NCBI RefSeq assembly: GCF_050038885.1
Contig: NZ_CP143624.1
Span: forward strand, 9,441,620-9,505,619
Reading direction: 5' to 3'
From: Myxococcus flavus
Lineage (GTDB): Bacteria; Myxococcota; Myxococcia; Myxococcales; Myxococcaceae
Length of the DNA: 64,000 bases
The notes beneath the pieces are model-generated. The model searched no databases and was not told the origin of the DNA. It saw only the letters and a list, made by a program, of their open reading frames with translations. The position numbers were made by a program, and so were the translations under genes. Below are positions 7,958 to 15,706 of the stretch, piece after piece. The stretch's first letter is position 1; each line of letters opens with the position of its first letter.

Positions 7958-8773
7958 TCAAGGCACGCCAGCGCCCGCGGCCCGCTCCGCACCGCCCTTG
8001 ATGATCTGGATGATTTCCCGGCGCTTCTGCTCCAGCACGCGCGTGCGCTCGCCCGACAGCAGCGTGCTGATGGTGGCGCGGCCGCGCTCCTCGATGAGGT
8101 CCACGTCGTCCTCGTTGCGGAGGCTGAGCGTCAGCTGGCCGAGCTCCGTCGCGAGCACCAGGATCTCCGCCTCTTCCGGCAGCACCATCAGCGAGATGTT
8201 GTTGTACTCGCGCTGGTTCTCCGGGATGAGGTTCACGTTGGTGGTACCGGTGATCTTGCCCGTGGCCACCACGATGACGTTCTGAAGCAGCGTCACGGCG
8301 ACGTTCTCGTCCGTCTGCGGATCGCGGAAGGTGCCAATCACGTCCACGTGATCGTTGGGGCGAATCCAGCCGCCCACCGACGTGGTGTGCTTCGCCTCGA
8401 TGGTGATGGCGCGCGCCTTCTTCTGCACCTTCGAGGACAGCCGCTCGGCGGCCTTGGTCGTCTCGAACTGGCTCCACAGGAGCGGATCACCCGCCTGCAG
8501 CGCCACCAGCACCTTCTGGTTCACGATGTAGGACGCGGAGTCCGGACGCACCACCGACGACGTCACGAACTGCTCCGGCACGGAGCGCTGGGAGATCATC
8601 TCGAAGGTGATGACCGTGCCTTCAGGGACGTCCTGCGCCGCCACGACCACCGGCACCAGGTTCCATCCGCGGCGGACGTCCGCCTCCTTCTTCTTGATGG
8701 CGGAATACGCGATGACGCCGGCCAGCAGGCCCAGCACAAGCGCGACGACGAGCGGAGTCTTGCCCTTCAGCAT
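7958..8773 (-). CDS. cpaB: CpaB/RcpC-like Flp pilus assembly protein
   Basis: A 271-residue protein anchored by an N-terminal signal or membrane segment (TPLVVALVLGLLAGVIAYSAI). A SAF domain at ~40-105 begins VPVVVAAQDVPEGTVITFEMI, and the RcpC/CpaB domain follows, including AITIEAKHTTSVGGWIRPNDHVDVIGTF, the diagnostic core of the family. CpaB acts in the periplasm and helps assemble or stabilise the Tad secretin channel. It is the first gene of a five-gene run cpaB-tadB-tadC-FHA-FHA and has a good housekeeping promoter 115-144 bases upstream. A charged helical C-terminal tail (RVLEQKRREIIQII) is slightly unusual. Confidence 0.93.
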   Translation of the reverse strand: MLKGKTPLVVALVLGLLAGVIAYSAIKKKEADVRRGWNLVPVVVAAQDVPEGTVITFEMISQRSVPEQFVTSSVVRPDSASYIVNQKVLVALQAGDPLLWSQFETTKAAERLSSKVQKKARAITIEAKHTTSVGGWIRPNDHVDVIGTFRDPQTDENVAVTLLQNVIVVATGKITGTTNVNLIPENQREYNNISLMVLPEEAEILVLATELGQLTLSLRNEDDVDLIEERGRATISTLLSGERTRVLEQKRREIIQIIKGGAERAAGAGVP

Positions 8774-8887
8774 GGTTCAGGAACCTCCAGAACGGGGGGG
8801 AGCCGTTCGGCGGCGATGTTGGAGTCCGAATTGGAGTCCAGAGCGGGTGTTGGAATACAGTGCAATGCAATCAGCGGATGGCGCGCG

Positions 8888-8917
8888 ATGTTAGCCGTGC
8901 GATACACCGGGTGTCAA
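8888..8917 (-). promoter_or_regulatory. Housekeeping-type promoter of the cpaB-tadB-tadC-FHA operon
   Basis: On the minus strand, a perfect -35 TTGACA (8917-8912), an 18-base spacer and a -10 TAACAT (8893-8888). Transcription would start near 8880, giving a ~105-base leader before cpaB. This makes the platform genes transcribable apart from the pseudopilin genes upstream, which are separated by tandem hairpins at 9785-9834. Confidence 0.65.
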
Positions 8918-8976
8918 AACCACCTCTCGCGACAGCTCCGTATCGCGCGCAATCCGGGTGCTGAAGTCGGCCCGCG

Positions 8977-9720
8977 TCAGAGGTCGTCGATGGCGTCGCG
9001 GTCCGGCGTCGTCAGCCCGCGCCCCTCGGTGATGCTGTAGAGGGCGTTTTGCACCACGCGGACGTCCTCGGAGCTGTCGATGCGCTTGCCTTCCAGGAGG
9101 CGCAGGAGCTCCTGCAGCGCGTCATCGGTCGTGACGGGGCCTACCTCGTAAGTCATGTACTGGTTGGACGGGTCCCGCGCCTCGTTGAGGCAGTACATGT
9201 ACAGGGGGACGATGAAGGCGTCCTCCTCCACCCCGCCGTCCGCAGTGCCTGCATCGTCCCGGCCGCCGGGCCCAGGGGGCGTGGGCGGCACGGTGATGAC
9301 GGTGCGCTCGATGAGCAGGCCGTTCTGGCCGAGCCCCTCCGATGTGGCCACGACGATGAGCCCGGGCGGAAACTCCACCTCGACGGACGCACCGGTGTCG
9401 TTGCGCAGCGGCACGCAGACCTGGACGAGGGCCCCGGAGCCCTGGGGCTCCGTGCCGGCGTTCTCGCACTCGCCGGTGACCTCGTCCGCGCCGCGAAGGG
9501 TGCCGGCGTAGCTGACCCCGGCCGGCAGGGTGAACGGCGTGCCCTCCGGCTCGCCTTCGTCCTCGCCGAGGCCAGGACGGAACTCGTTCACGCCCGCATC
9601 GAACTGGTTGGTGGGCGGCGGATTGTTCCCTCCGCCGCCGTCATCGTCGTCGCCGCACGCCAAGAGCCCCGTACACACCGCCGCCGCGACGACCATCCAC
9701 TTCCATGCCGCATGCGCCAT
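8977..9720 (-). CDS. Lipoprotein of unknown function in the Tad-like locus
   Basis: A 247-residue exported lipoprotein: hydrophobic signal (VVAAAVCTGLL) and lipobox LLAC with the lipidated Cys at residue 22, followed by an Asp/Gly-rich linker (CGDDDDGGGGNN). Asp at +2 to +5 would matter for inner-membrane retention in enteric bacteria; sorting rules in myxobacteria are less certain. The mature part is probably beta-rich (VEVEFPPGLIVVATSEG, LLIERTVITVPP) and contains two further cysteines; the C-terminal ~60 residues look helical. I recognise no family. It has its own good ribosome site (AAGGAG) and lies between the pseudopilin operon and cpaB, so a role in the same outer-envelope complex is plausible but unproven. 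Confidence 0.82.
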   Translation of the reverse strand: MAHAAWKWMVVAAAVCTGLLACGDDDDGGGGNNPPPTNQFDAGVNEFRPGLGEDEGEPEGTPFTLPAGVSYAGTLRGADEVTGECENAGTEPQGSGALVQVCVPLRNDTGASVEVEFPPGLIVVATSEGLGQNGLLIERTVITVPPTPPGPGGRDDAGTADGGVEEDAFIVPLYMYCLNEARDPSNQYMTYEVGPVTTDDALQELLRLLEGKRIDSSEDVRVVQNALYSITEGRGLTTPDRDAIDDL

Positions 9721-9784
9721 TCCGCGCTCCTTCCGTCAATCCAGGACGCCCCGCCGGCCGGGACGCCGCGTCATGAGGTGGGAC

Positions 9785-9834
9785 GAGACTGGCTGAGTCT
9801 CGGAACACCCGCAACCCCGCTCTTTTCACGGGGT
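9785..9834 (-). terminator. Tandem hairpins ending the pseudopilin operon
   Basis: Two inverted repeats just after the stop of the preceding minus-strand gene. ACCCCG/CGGGGT (9814-9819 with 9829-9834) has a 9-base loop; GAGACT/AGTCTC (9785-9790 with 9796-9801) has a 5-base loop. No clear U-run follows, as is common in high-GC genomes. They separate the pseudopilin genes from the lipoprotein and cpaB genes. Confidence 0.5.
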
Positions 9835-9835
9835 G

Positions 9836-10594
9836 TCAGGGAGTGGGCGGAAACGAGGGCGCCAGCTGCGGCGCGGACGGGGGCGGCAGGTCCGGGTTGT
9901 AGAGGCCGCGCAGGATGAGCGTGGCGCCCTGGTCGTCCTCGAGCAGCACGGGCCGCCCCTTCTCGAGCCCCACCAGCCGGACCGTGAAGCCCACCCCGTC
10001 CGGCGTCACATGGACGGCCAGCTGCCCCGGGACGAGCGGCTCCGGCACCGCGCTCTCCGAGGGCATCCAGGCGACCTGCGGACGTACGGGCTGGAAGGTC
10101 CGCGTGTACACCCGGACGTCGTCCGCGCCGGCCTGCTGGAGCGCGGCGCGCCACGCGTCCTGCGAGCGCGGCGTCTCCCCATGCGACTGGAGCTCATGCA
10201 CCATCTGCAGGTGGACGCGCCGGGCCACCCGCAGCAGTTCGAGGTTGGCCGTCACCTCGGCGCGGGACTGCTCCAGCCCCAGGGGATTGCCTCCGGCGAG
10301 CGTCGCCATCACCCCCAGGAGGATGACGCCGGACGCCCACAGCGGCGCGGAGCGGCCCCGGGCCAGGTCCCAGCCCAGGCGCACGACGCCCGCAGCGGCC
10401 AGGACCGAGCCGGCCAGCACGAGCCACCGGGGCGCGGCGCCCGCGTGGAAGGGCTGCGCCAGCGCCCCCACCAGATGCGTCCACTCGGGCGCGGAGGCCG
10501 CGCCCACACCCGCGGCAAAGGCGAGGAACAGGGCGGCATGCACCAGCCGCAGCCCCAGCGGGGACGGCTGCCCCACCTCGCTGCGCGCCGTCAC
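9836..10594 (-). CDS. Membrane protein of unknown function in the Tad-like locus
   Basis: A 252-residue protein starting at GTG 10592-10594, whose GTG overlaps the TGA of the Flp-like gene (GTGA). Three hydrophobic stretches lie in the first ~115 residues (LVHAALFLAFAAGVGAASA, WLVLAGSVLAAAGVVRLGW, LWASGVILLGVMATLAGG). A soluble C-terminal half follows with an amphipathic helix (ARRVHLQMVHELQ) and a beta-rich region (GQLAVHVTPDGVGFTVRLV). No prepilin peptidase motif is present, so it is not CpaA/TadV. No family recognised. Translational coupling to the small pilin suggests its product acts with it in the inner membrane. Confidence 0.78.
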   Translation of the reverse strand: MTARSEVGQPSPLGLRLVHAALFLAFAAGVGAASAPEWTHLVGALAQPFHAGAAPRWLVLAGSVLAAAGVVRLGWDLARGRSAPLWASGVILLGVMATLAGGNPLGLEQSRAEVTANLELLRVARRVHLQMVHELQSHGETPRSQDAWRAALQQAGADDVRVYTRTFQPVRPQVAWMPSESAVPEPLVPGQLAVHVTPDGVGFTVRLVGLEKGRPVLLEDDQGATLILRGLYNPDLPPPSAPQLAPSFPPTP

Positions 10595-10818
10595 GGGAAC
10601 GGCAGGTTCAGCACGAAGTAGAAGGAGTCGTAATAAATCTGGTACGCCTCCATGAACAGGTCGATGACGTTGGACTGCCGGTCCTCCGTCCACTGGACCT
10701 TCACCGACGCGCCGATGATGAGCGCGACGACGAGAATCCAGTTCAGGAGCGAGTACTCCAGCATGGCCTGCCCGCGACGGTTACGGGCGCGGGAACGCAG
10801 CGTCTTCGGGTGGTTCAC
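10591..10818 (-). CDS. Flp-type small prepilin-like protein
   Basis: A 75-residue protein with a basic leader (RSRARNRRG) followed by QAMLEYSLLNWILVVALIIG. This fits the Flp/type IVb prepilin cleavage motif, Gly then four residues then Glu-Tyr, cut after Gly16, with a hydrophobic helix next. The mature protein would be ~59 residues with a short aromatic-rich end (YQIYYDSFYFVLNLPF). A Flp subunit polymerises or assembles in the inner membrane under the Tad platform. The gene overlaps its neighbours on both sides by GTGA (10591-10594 and 10815-10818), so all three are coupled. The processing peptidase is not encoded in the window. Confidence 0.82.
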   Translation of the reverse strand: MNHPKTLRSRARNRRGQAMLEYSLLNWILVVALIIGASVKVQWTEDRQSNVIDLFMEAYQIYYDSFYFVLNLPFP

Positions 10819-11624
10819 GGCGAGTCCTCAGAGGTGTCATGTCCATGCCCGGCCTCCGCGTCGCCGGGCAGGTCATCGAGTATAGCATCCGCGTACTCCA
10901 AGCGGACCTTGGGTGCATTTGGCGCGGGCAGGCGCATGCGCGGCTTGGCGTCGATGCCGTACTCCGCCACTTCCATGGAGTGGCCGATGCCGGGAATCTC
11001 CAGCTTCGCCAGGTTGAGCAGTGGAATCTCGCGGCTGAGCCACATCCGCTTGATGACGGTGTTCTTCACGACGACCTCGACGGGCACCGCGGCCACGGTG
11101 CCCGCGAGCGTCATCAGCCGAGACTCCTTGCCCGTCCGCGCCGAGGGCTTGAGGCCGTGGGGGAGCGAGGCCTGCTTTTGAGGCGGCGCGTCCTGCTGCT
11201 TCCGCGCGTCCGCCTGCTGCTGCTTCAGCACGTGCTGGAGCGCCTCGTCCGAATACTCCTGGGGCTGGTTGAAGCCCGTGCCGATGTAGAGGCGGGAGAT
11301 GGCGTCGTAGCGAATCTGGTCGCCCTCGCGGGCCACCAGCATCCGCATCTGCGAGAGCGGCGACTTCATGGCCGGATGCGTCCCCGCCTCCAGCTCCACC
11401 CACACGGCGTCCCGGCCCTCCTTGTCCTTCTCCTCCCCCACCACGGCCAGGCGCCAGTAGTACACGCGCAGACCGCCGCCGTTGAAGCGGTACGTCACCC
11501 AGTCGCCCACGCGGGCCGCCCGGGCGCCACGGGACATGTGCTGCACCAGCTCCCGCGCGGGGTTCGCCTCCACCCGCGAGGGCAGGGCCAGCACCAGCGC
11601 GGCCACCACCAGCAGGGCCCTCAC
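10815..11624 (-). CDS. Exported protein of unknown function in the Tad-like locus
   Basis: A 269-residue protein. The GTG at 11622-11624 overlaps the previous stop (GTGA) and gives an immediate signal peptide (MRALLVVAALVLALPSRVEA). The mature protein starts NPARELVQHMSRGARAARVGDWVTYRF, a beta-rich domain (LRVYYWRLAVVGEE, AVWVELEAGTH), then a helical Gln/Lys-rich insert (LKQQQADARKQQ) and a second beta-rich part (VPVEVVVKNTVIKRMWLS). The C-terminus is acidic with His residues. The domain layout suggests a periplasmic protein that may bind the pilin complex, but I recognise no family. Confidence 0.8.
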   Translation of the reverse strand: MRALLVVAALVLALPSRVEANPARELVQHMSRGARAARVGDWVTYRFNGGGLRVYYWRLAVVGEEKDKEGRDAVWVELEAGTHPAMKSPLSQMRMLVAREGDQIRYDAISRLYIGTGFNQPQEYSDEALQHVLKQQQADARKQQDAPPQKQASLPHGLKPSARTGKESRLMTLAGTVAAVPVEVVVKNTVIKRMWLSREIPLLNLAKLEIPGIGHSMEVAEYGIDAKPRMRLPAPNAPKVRLEYADAILDDLPGDAEAGHGHDTSEDSP

Positions 11625-12427
11625 TTCGCGCCCTCCTTCTGCTGCGCCTGCTCCTTCTCCCAGGCCTCGCGGCTCTGGCGGACGGCATCGTCGTTGGGAA
11701 CCGCGTCCGGGCGGTCCGAGCCAATCCACATCTGGACCACCGCGGTGACGCCTTCCTCCGCGGGCGCGAGCGTCGTCACCACCTGCTCACCCTTGCGCGC
11801 GTGCTCCATGGTCAGCTGCGTGCCGCCCCCCACCTTCATCGCGGAGTTGCGCACCGGGGCGTATCCCCGCCGCTCCAGCTCGGTGTTCACCTGCTGCTGC
11901 ACCTTCGTCAGCTCGCCCGTCACCAGCATGGTCCGGCTCTGCGAGCCCCCCGGGTCGTCCCGCGTGGCAAGGTCCTGGCTGTACAGCGCTCCTTCCAGCG
12001 AAATGAGCCCCGGCGCCGGCTTCTTCGGTGGCCGCACCCACAGGTCGCGCAGCACCGTGAAGCCCACCGTCTTGCCCAGGTGCTTGCGCAGGACGACGCC
12101 GCGCTGCAGTCCCTCGCGCGTGTAGAGCGCGGACACCACGCCCTCGTCCTTCATGTCGCCTTCCACCGCGGTGGGGTAGCCCTCTTCGTTCCACTTCCGG
12201 GCGAAGTAGGCCGCCACCTTCTCCATGGAATCCGGCGTCGTGAAGTACGCGAGGCGGTAGTACTCGCCACCGATGACGAGGTCGTTGCCGATGCGGGTGT
12301 GGATGGTGCCCGGGTAGATGGGCAGCTCCTGCTCGGCGTCCGCCGGCCCGGAGGCCAGCAGCACGCCCAGGAGCAAGAGCCCCGCGGCGCCCGCCCTACT
12401 CGCAGGGAATCTTCTGGTCTTGCTCAT
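11621..12427 (-). CDS. Exported protein of unknown function in the Tad-like locus
   Basis: A 268-residue exported protein; signal peptide ~1-31 (FPASRAGAAGLLLLGVLLASGPADA). ATG at 12427 (or 12430) is favoured because the signal starts directly; the reading frame is open further upstream. The mature N-terminal half, with YPGTIHTRIGNDLVIGGEYYRLAYFTT and a helix DSMEKVAAYFARKWNEEGY, resembles alpha/beta sorting-type folds but matches no family I know. The C-terminal half has KVQQQVNTELERRGYAP and ends in a charged helix. It overlaps the end of the TadE-like gene by 32 bases and the next exported protein by 4 bases, so all belong to one operon. Confidence 0.8.
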   Translation of the reverse strand: MSKTRRFPASRAGAAGLLLLGVLLASGPADAEQELPIYPGTIHTRIGNDLVIGGEYYRLAYFTTPDSMEKVAAYFARKWNEEGYPTAVEGDMKDEGVVSALYTREGLQRGVVLRKHLGKTVGFTVLRDLWVRPPKKPAPGLISLEGALYSQDLATRDDPGGSQSRTMLVTGELTKVQQQVNTELERRGYAPVRNSAMKVGGGTQLTMEHARKGEQVVTTLAPAEEGVTAVVQMWIGSDRPDAVPNDDAVRQSREAWEKEQAQQKEGAK

Positions 12428-13589
12428 CATTCTGCGTGGACTCCGGCCGGGCATCCGGGTCGGTCGGGTCGTCGGCCATGGCCCGCTTGCAACCCATGTA
12501 GAACTCGCCGCGCGCGTTGAAGACCTTGATGTAGTTGCTGTTGTTGTAGGTCATCTCGTCGCGGAACGGCGCGGTATCGAAGCAGTTGGGGCGCTCGTGG
12601 TCGGTCAGTTCGAACCGGCGCTTGTGCATGACGTGCAGGCCGCTGCTCGCATTCGCGTCGTACTGGGCCAGGCCCGTGCAGTCACCCTTCTGCGAGTTGC
12701 CCACGCCGTAATTGCGCGACACCACGAAGGTGCCCAGGAAGTTGGGGAGCACCGCGGCGACGACGTCCAGGATGGCGCCAATGCCCAGGCTGTCCAGCGT
12801 GGAGCTGAAGCCCAGGAACACCATCCGGTCCACCTGCCGGTAGAGGCCGTGGGGCTGGTTCAGGGAACCACCGGTGTGCTGACCGGCGCGGCGGCCGCGG
12901 ACGATGGCGTCGCCGCCGTCCGGCATGTGCCAGCCGTTGGCGTACATGGAGTACTTCGACTTGAGCGTCAGGCTGCCCAGGTCGCGCCCCCCCATCATGT
13001 TCTCCTTGAAGAAGCCGCCATTGCCACCGCTCTTGTCCAGGTAGCTCCTGGGCAGGATGGTGTTCTCGTAGGTCATCTCGACCTGGGACTCGACCCAGCC
13101 CTTGTTGTTGAACCCCCACTGATTCAAGACCCATCCCATGCCGTTGTTCAACGGGCTGAGGATGGCGCCCGCCAGGCCGCCTCCTTCGCTGGTGCTCGGG
13201 CGGCTGAGCATCCCACTCTCCAGGAGGGCAATCTCCTTGTTGGTGATGGTCGCCGTCACATCCGTATAGCGGGCAATGAAGTGCCCCCCCGGACCGTTGG
13301 GCTCCACCGAGTCCATGTCCTTGAAGCGCTCGGTGAACTCCTCGTGCGCCTCCCTGCGGGCGTCCTCGAAGGCGTCGTCGTGCTTCCCGTTGGCGAAGTC
13401 AGAGAGCGCATAGCTCGTCATCTCCCAGACGGCGTAGCGCGCCGCCTCCTGGAGCTTGAGCTTCGCCCTCACGAGCTCCGTGAGGTACATGCTGAACATC
13501 AAGATGGTCACGAGGAGGGGCACGGAGAGCGCGAACTCGACCGTGGCGGCACCTCGTGAGCGCGAGCGCATTTGGAGACGGGCACGCAT
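12396..13589 (-). CDS. TadE-like pseudopilin with large C-terminal domain
   Basis: A 397-residue protein. The N-terminus has a short basic leader, then RGAATVEFALSVPLLVTILMF: Gly, Glu at +5 and a long hydrophobic helix, the TadE/TadF pseudopilin signature. A helix (LTELVRAKLKLQEAARYAVWEM) follows as in TadE proteins. Ordinary TadE is ~150-200 residues; here ~330 residues follow the helix and form a large exported domain with Gly/Asn/Asp-rich loops and several Cys. It starts 8 bases after the TadG-like gene. In the M. xanthus Kil system three pseudopilins with oversized globular domains are required for prey killing; this gene fits that description (inference). Confidence 0.88.
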   Translation of the reverse strand: MRARLQMRSRSRGAATVEFALSVPLLVTILMFSMYLTELVRAKLKLQEAARYAVWEMTSYALSDFANGKHDDAFEDARREAHEEFTERFKDMDSVEPNGPGGHFIARYTDVTATITNKEIALLESGMLSRPSTSEGGGLAGAILSPLNNGMGWVLNQWGFNNKGWVESQVEMTYENTILPRSYLDKSGGNGGFFKENMMGGRDLGSLTLKSKYSMYANGWHMPDGGDAIVRGRRAGQHTGGSLNQPHGLYRQVDRMVFLGFSSTLDSLGIGAILDVVAAVLPNFLGTFVVSRNYGVGNSQKGDCTGLAQYDANASSGLHVMHKRRFELTDHERPNCFDTAPFRDEMTYNNSNYIKVFNARGEFYMGCKRAMADDPTDPDARPESTQNDEQDQKIPCE

Positions 13590-13597
13590 GGCAGTCC

Positions 13598-15685
13598 TCA
13601 GTGCGTAATGATCTTCGGGGCGAGGCCCCGGAGCGGGCCGGGCAGCGAATCCGCCATCTCGCCAATCTTCGGCAGCGAGTGACGGCCCTGGTACACGGAC
13701 GCCAGGCGCGGGCGCCAGTACGGGTTGAAGAAGTTGGGCTGCTCCGCCCAGTTGCCAGGACGGTGGTAGTACGCCTGCCCGCGGGAGATGACGTTGAGGC
13801 CCTCGACGAGGCCGAGGAACTTCTTCCGGTCGTTCAGCATCTCCAGGCCGTCCGTGTCCGGCGTGAAGGCGAACTTCACCTTGCCGTCTTCGTTGAGCAG
13901 GGCGGGCGCGTTGGTGCCGGTGCCGTCCTTGTTCTCACGGTTCACGACCTGGTCCGGGTCCTTGTTCAGCGCCACCCACGCGGTGGGCTGGTTGAAGTCC
14001 GCCTGGCGCTTGGAGGCATTGCCCATGTCGGCGTTCTGGGTCGGGTTGCACACCTCGCCGAGCTGTCCGGGCTCGAAGTGCATGAACGGCGTCAGGCCGC
14101 CCCAGGGGTGGTGACCGTCCTGCACGGGCCGCACATTGGCCGCGTAGACATCGGTGCGGAACCAGCACAAGGGCTTCGGGAACTCCAGAACACAGATTTT
14201 AGAGCGGTGCAGCCCCACTTCGCGCTCGGGACCGCCGGGCCGCATGTGGCCGGACCAGCGCTCCGGGTTGCTCGGGTAGTTGACGCGCCAGTGCAGGCCC
14301 CCTTTGTGACGGCCGCTGTCGTGGTCGTTGAGCGCCCAGATGCTCGTCTTCATCATGTGCTGGTAGGGCAGCTTGCTCCTGTTGTTGTCGCCCTTGCCCT
14401 TGCGGTTGTCGCCGAAGCACTTCCAGTAGTCGTCATTCTTCGTGCACGACACCGGGTTGTCCGCCTTGCCCACGCCCACGTCGATCTCCGGCGGGCCGAA
14501 CTTGAGCCAGTACGGGTCGTCCGAGCCGATGTTGTCGCCCTGCGCCGTCATGCCCCAGGGATTCAGGTTGTCGTTCCAGTCGCGGATGTAGTTGCGGCCA
14601 TTCTGGCCCGGCCCGCCACCCGCCTTGAGCGCGTTGGCGTTGGGGAAGCCCGTGGAGAGCATGCGCGTCTGGCCAATCTTGCCGAACTCGAAGACGCCCG
14701 GGATGTCGATACCGCCGTTGAAGATGTCCTGCATGAAGCCGAGCATGTCGGGAAGCGGCAGCAGGTCGCCCATGCGGCGGCTGGTGATGAAGCCCTCCGG
14801 GCACATGCCGCCCGTGGCGTCGCAGCCGTAGCGGGTGGCGTTGGTGATGCCGCCCATGGCGCGCTTGGCGCGGGCGATGGGGTCGTTGGCGGCCTTCTTC
14901 GTCACATCCAGCGCGCCAAAGGGGTTCTTCCACGTGTTCGGGGCCAGCGGCTTGCCACCCGCATGTGGATTGTGCGCCTGGCTGAAGAGGCACTGGCTGT
15001 AGATGCCTGTCGCCAGCTGGCTGGCCAGCGAGGAGATGTTGCTGTCGTTGTCGTCGATGACCGTCTGCGTGGTCTGCGTCACGTGCGTGGACGCGGACAT
15101 CATGACCGCCTGGGACGCGAAGTACATGACGCCGTTCAGCACCCGGTGCGCCGGGATGATCCACTCCCCGATGATCCGGTCCGGATTCGCCGAACGGATG
15201 ACCTGCTGGATGGGTTTGAGGAAGTAGTTCTTGTACGCGTCCATGATCTGGCCAATGGCCCTGATGACGGCGCTGACGTACGGGATGACGTTTTCCAGGA
15301 TGGGACAGGCGATCGTCCAGAATGGTGGGTCTGCGTCGCCCGCGCACGGATTCAACGTCTTCATGAAGCCGTAGATGTCCGTGAGGAACGCCTCGGCGGA
15401 ATAGATGAGCGACAGCAGCGACTGCCACATCATCGCCGACACGTAGTGCGACACCTGCGTGCGGTTGGCGTACGCGTAGAAGTTGAACGCGCGCGCCTCC
15501 ATGGCGGCCATGGAGTACGACGCCGCGTCCGCCGTGTTCTGCAGGCGGATGCGCTCATGCACCGTGTGGCCGATGTTGACGGTGGTCAACACGGCGATGG
15601 ACATGACCAGCACCATCAGCGCGGCCAGGACCAGGGCCTGGCCTTCCTGGCGGCGGAAACTCTGTCGGAGGGTCCGGGTGAACAT
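13598..15685 (-). CDS. TadG-like pseudopilin with very large exported domain
   Basis: A 695-residue protein. N-terminus EGQALVLAALMVLVMSIAVLTTVN is the Tad_N/TadG-type leader and membrane helix, followed by the characteristic RIRLQNTADAASYSMAAMEARA. No von Willebrand A domain of classical TadG is evident; instead ~640 exported residues are rich in Asn, Gly, Trp and paired Cys (for example CAGDADPPFWTIACP). Conserved-looking blocks include IGEWIIPAHRVLNGVMYFASQ. The domain may touch other envelopes or bind surface ligands, but the sequence alone does not say. It lies 21 bases after one TadE-like gene and 8 bases before another; the three form a pseudopilin set. Confidence 0.86.
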   Translation of the reverse strand: MFTRTLRQSFRRQEGQALVLAALMVLVMSIAVLTTVNIGHTVHERIRLQNTADAASYSMAAMEARAFNFYAYANRTQVSHYVSAMMWQSLLSLIYSAEAFLTDIYGFMKTLNPCAGDADPPFWTIACPILENVIPYVSAVIRAIGQIMDAYKNYFLKPIQQVIRSANPDRIIGEWIIPAHRVLNGVMYFASQAVMMSASTHVTQTTQTVIDDNDSNISSLASQLATGIYSQCLFSQAHNPHAGGKPLAPNTWKNPFGALDVTKKAANDPIARAKRAMGGITNATRYGCDATGGMCPEGFITSRRMGDLLPLPDMLGFMQDIFNGGIDIPGVFEFGKIGQTRMLSTGFPNANALKAGGGPGQNGRNYIRDWNDNLNPWGMTAQGDNIGSDDPYWLKFGPPEIDVGVGKADNPVSCTKNDDYWKCFGDNRKGKGDNNRSKLPYQHMMKTSIWALNDHDSGRHKGGLHWRVNYPSNPERWSGHMRPGGPEREVGLHRSKICVLEFPKPLCWFRTDVYAANVRPVQDGHHPWGGLTPFMHFEPGQLGEVCNPTQNADMGNASKRQADFNQPTAWVALNKDPDQVVNRENKDGTGTNAPALLNEDGKVKFAFTPDTDGLEMLNDRKKFLGLVEGLNVISRGQAYYHRPGNWAEQPNFFNPYWRPRLASVYQGRHSLPKIGEMADSLPGPLRGLAPKIITH

Positions 15686-15706
15686 GGGTCGGGAGTCCTC
15701 TTCCTC